NCBI GenBank assembly: GCA_030220185.1
Contig: JASPKZ010007283.1
Location: 1,666,001-1,730,000 of the forward strand
Source: Diploptera punctata
Lineage: Eukaryota > Arthropoda > Insecta > Blattodea > Blaberidae
Direction: 5' to 3'
DNA length: 64,000 nt
This document shows positions 62,690-64,000 of the stretch, piece by piece. How positions within the stretch are numbered: position 1 is the stretch's first letter; every line of letters starts with the position of its first letter. The notes below the pieces were generated by a model that worked only from the letters and a program-made list of their open reading frames with translations, did no database searches and was not told where the DNA came from. The position numbers were made by a program, and so were the translations under genes.

Positions 62690-63235
62690 GAGAAACTCTT
62701 AGAGTTTTCATAACATACCTTATAAGTGTTCGATGTGAGCATATTCCGTAACACGGCAAACATCTACCCGGTAGTCGAATTCCTCCCAAACCTTGGTCAG
62801 CATATTTGGAGTAATGGATTCAACAGCAGCAACAATCCTTCTTATCAAGTCTGGAAGGTCACGGGAAGTGGTGTTTAATTACACATGGTCCTTCACATAC
62901 TCCCACAAGAATAAATCACAAAGTTTGAGATCGGGAGACCATGGAGGCCATCGGGAATAAACAATATCATGCTCTGACATTCTCGATTATTTCATTAGGT
63001 GTTCGTGGATGTCGTGAACTCTTCCTTTTACAGATACATCCAGTTGTCTCTAAGTATCTATACCATCGACGGATAATCTTATCTGTCGGAGAATCAATTC
63101 TAAATTGTCGTCAGAAAGCTCGCTGCACTGCAACAATGGAACCAGACCTCGCAAATTGGAACACACAGAATGGCTTCAGTTCAGGAGTCGCCGTTTTCAC
63201 AAATTTAATGCTGTGACATAATGACAAGAAACAAA
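62690..63235 (-). pseudogene. mariner-like transposase, N-terminus joined to C-terminus
   Basis: The minus strand begins near 63220 with VKTATPELKPFCVFQFARSG, VAVQRAF, RQFRIDSPTDKIIRRWYRYL, a helix-turn-helix N-terminus. After about RKSSRHP it passes into SRSPDFVICDLFLWEYVKD, DLPDLIRRIVAAVESITPNM and EEFDYRVDVCRVTEYAHIEH, the C-terminal part around the last catalytic residue. The DDE core between is missing. One stop is visible in each half. The left flank CCCGTGTTCCAAAATGATGG may belong to the terminal repeat. Confidence 0.75.
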
Positions 63236-63259
63236 TTACTGCATACAGGATATGAAACT

Positions 63260-64000
63260 TTGTTTTTTTTTCATTATATCAAATAATCACGTATCCAATT
63301 TCGTTTATAAAGCTATACCAACTCGACCTTCCTTTACTGATAGAGGCACCACCCGCCTTACACGATTCAAAATGTCAACTAAAGATGTTGATTTAGTCTT
63401 CAGTTTATCTTCAAGCTTTGATGTCGTAAAACAGTTGTCTGTTGTCACATTGAGACCTTTTACTGTGAATGGAGTCACCAAACAAATAACTTCGTTCTCT
63501 CCAAGTGATTCATCGGCCGGTCGAACATCATTTTTGCCAGTGATGGGGAAATCATTGCAGACATAATATACGGTATCCACTTCTACAGCAAGGCAAAATT
63601 TTATTCCAAATTTATGAGGTTTAGTGGCAATGTACTGTAAAAATGGGCACATACATTTGTGTGGAAACAGCTGTTCATCAACAGAGAAATTTGGGTCTGG
63701 TTGGAAACAGACAATGAAATTTTGTATGAAAGGATTCCATATTTCAAAAGCAAGGGCAAATTTATCTGTAATCAAGCGCTGCTTCCTCTGATGTGAAATC
63801 TGAGGTACTTCAAGATTTCTGAAAATCTGTCCCTCGCATTAGTTTCTGAAAAAAAAAGTGGACCCCAAGTCTTACTCCAGAGTACTCATTCAACATGTAA
63901 TGTTCGTCGCTGTCTTCTGAATCATCATTACCACTACAACCCGGTTCATCACTAACAATATCACGCAATGCTTGTAGTGACTCATCTTCAATCCACAATT
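63260..64000 (-). pseudogene. piggyBac transposase, partial (window edge)
   Basis: The minus strand enters from the right edge: 63998-63810 (acidic N-terminal region, SDEPGCSGNDDSEDSDEHY). Then 63775-63305 carries the DDE core: FIVCFQPDPNFSVDEQLFPH (catalytic Asp in VDEQL), KPHKFGIKFCLAVEVDTVYY, LVTPFTVKGLNVTTDNCFTT (second catalytic Asp in TTDN) and TSLVDILNRVRRVVPL. The part between the two frames has lost sequence (a deletion of the first core block) and the C-terminus stops at 63305. Distinct from the ATAT-flanked remnant at 47.5 kb. Confidence 0.88.

Overview
The window is AT-rich, gene-poor eukaryotic DNA made almost entirely of transposable elements in many states of decay. It looks like an insect genome. 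The most abundant non-LTR retrotransposon (here LINE-A) has a C-terminal region (GRPRMRW, RRLRWAGHVARM, a 3' tail of GTAA repeats) that I associate with cockroach (Blattodea, Periplaneta-like) assemblies. That assignment is inference, not shown by the sequence. No prokaryotic operon, rRNA, CRISPR array or convincing intact host gene was found. Family names such as LINE-A, SINE-1 or repeat R are local labels used only here.

Layout. 0-13 kb: a LINE-A copy, a hAT remnant, SINEs of several tRNA-headed families (SINE-1, -2, -4, -6, -7), a mariner-like remnant, an old LINE-A and the 3' end of another LINE (LINE-F). 13-20 kb: an internally deleted LINE-A with an intact 180-codon fusion ORF, a SINE-2 with perfect target-site duplication (TSD), a tRNA-bearing retroposed element, a 664-bp fold-back element with TA target sites, and a 1.5-kb LINE-A carrying most of a reverse transcriptase. 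20-31 kb: nested LINEs (LINE-C inside LINE-A), LINE-D, a Helitron-like element with a captured gag-like ORF, and simple repeats. 31-39 kb: a decayed Jockey/CR1-like ORF2, a gag-only LINE with a 364-codon zinc-knuckle ORF1, and a complete-length 2.36-kb hAT transposon inserted in repeat R. 39-46 kb: several inverted-repeat and fold-back structures, tRNA-like sequences, LINE-A and LINE-E. 46-57 kb: a SINE-like LINE-A derivative, a piggyBac-like remnant, an old LINE-A carrying two later LINE insertions, a SINE-1 next to a roughly 43-bp deletion derivative, and repeat R split by SINE-6. 57-64 kb: a second Helitron-like copy with a 508-bp tandem duplication, a 2.27-kb hAT transposon with exact 8-bp TSD, an internally deleted mariner-like transposase, and a truncated piggyBac transposase.

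How the parts relate. LINE machineries (RT and endonuclease) probably moved the SINEs, and many insertions still show 9-16 bp TSDs, which give exact boundaries and insertion order. A recurring theme is the internally deleted element that keeps both ends: two LINE-A copies, one SINE-1, one gag-only LINE and one mariner-like element. Coordinates of old copies are approximate. Coordinates with a stated TSD are exact readings.
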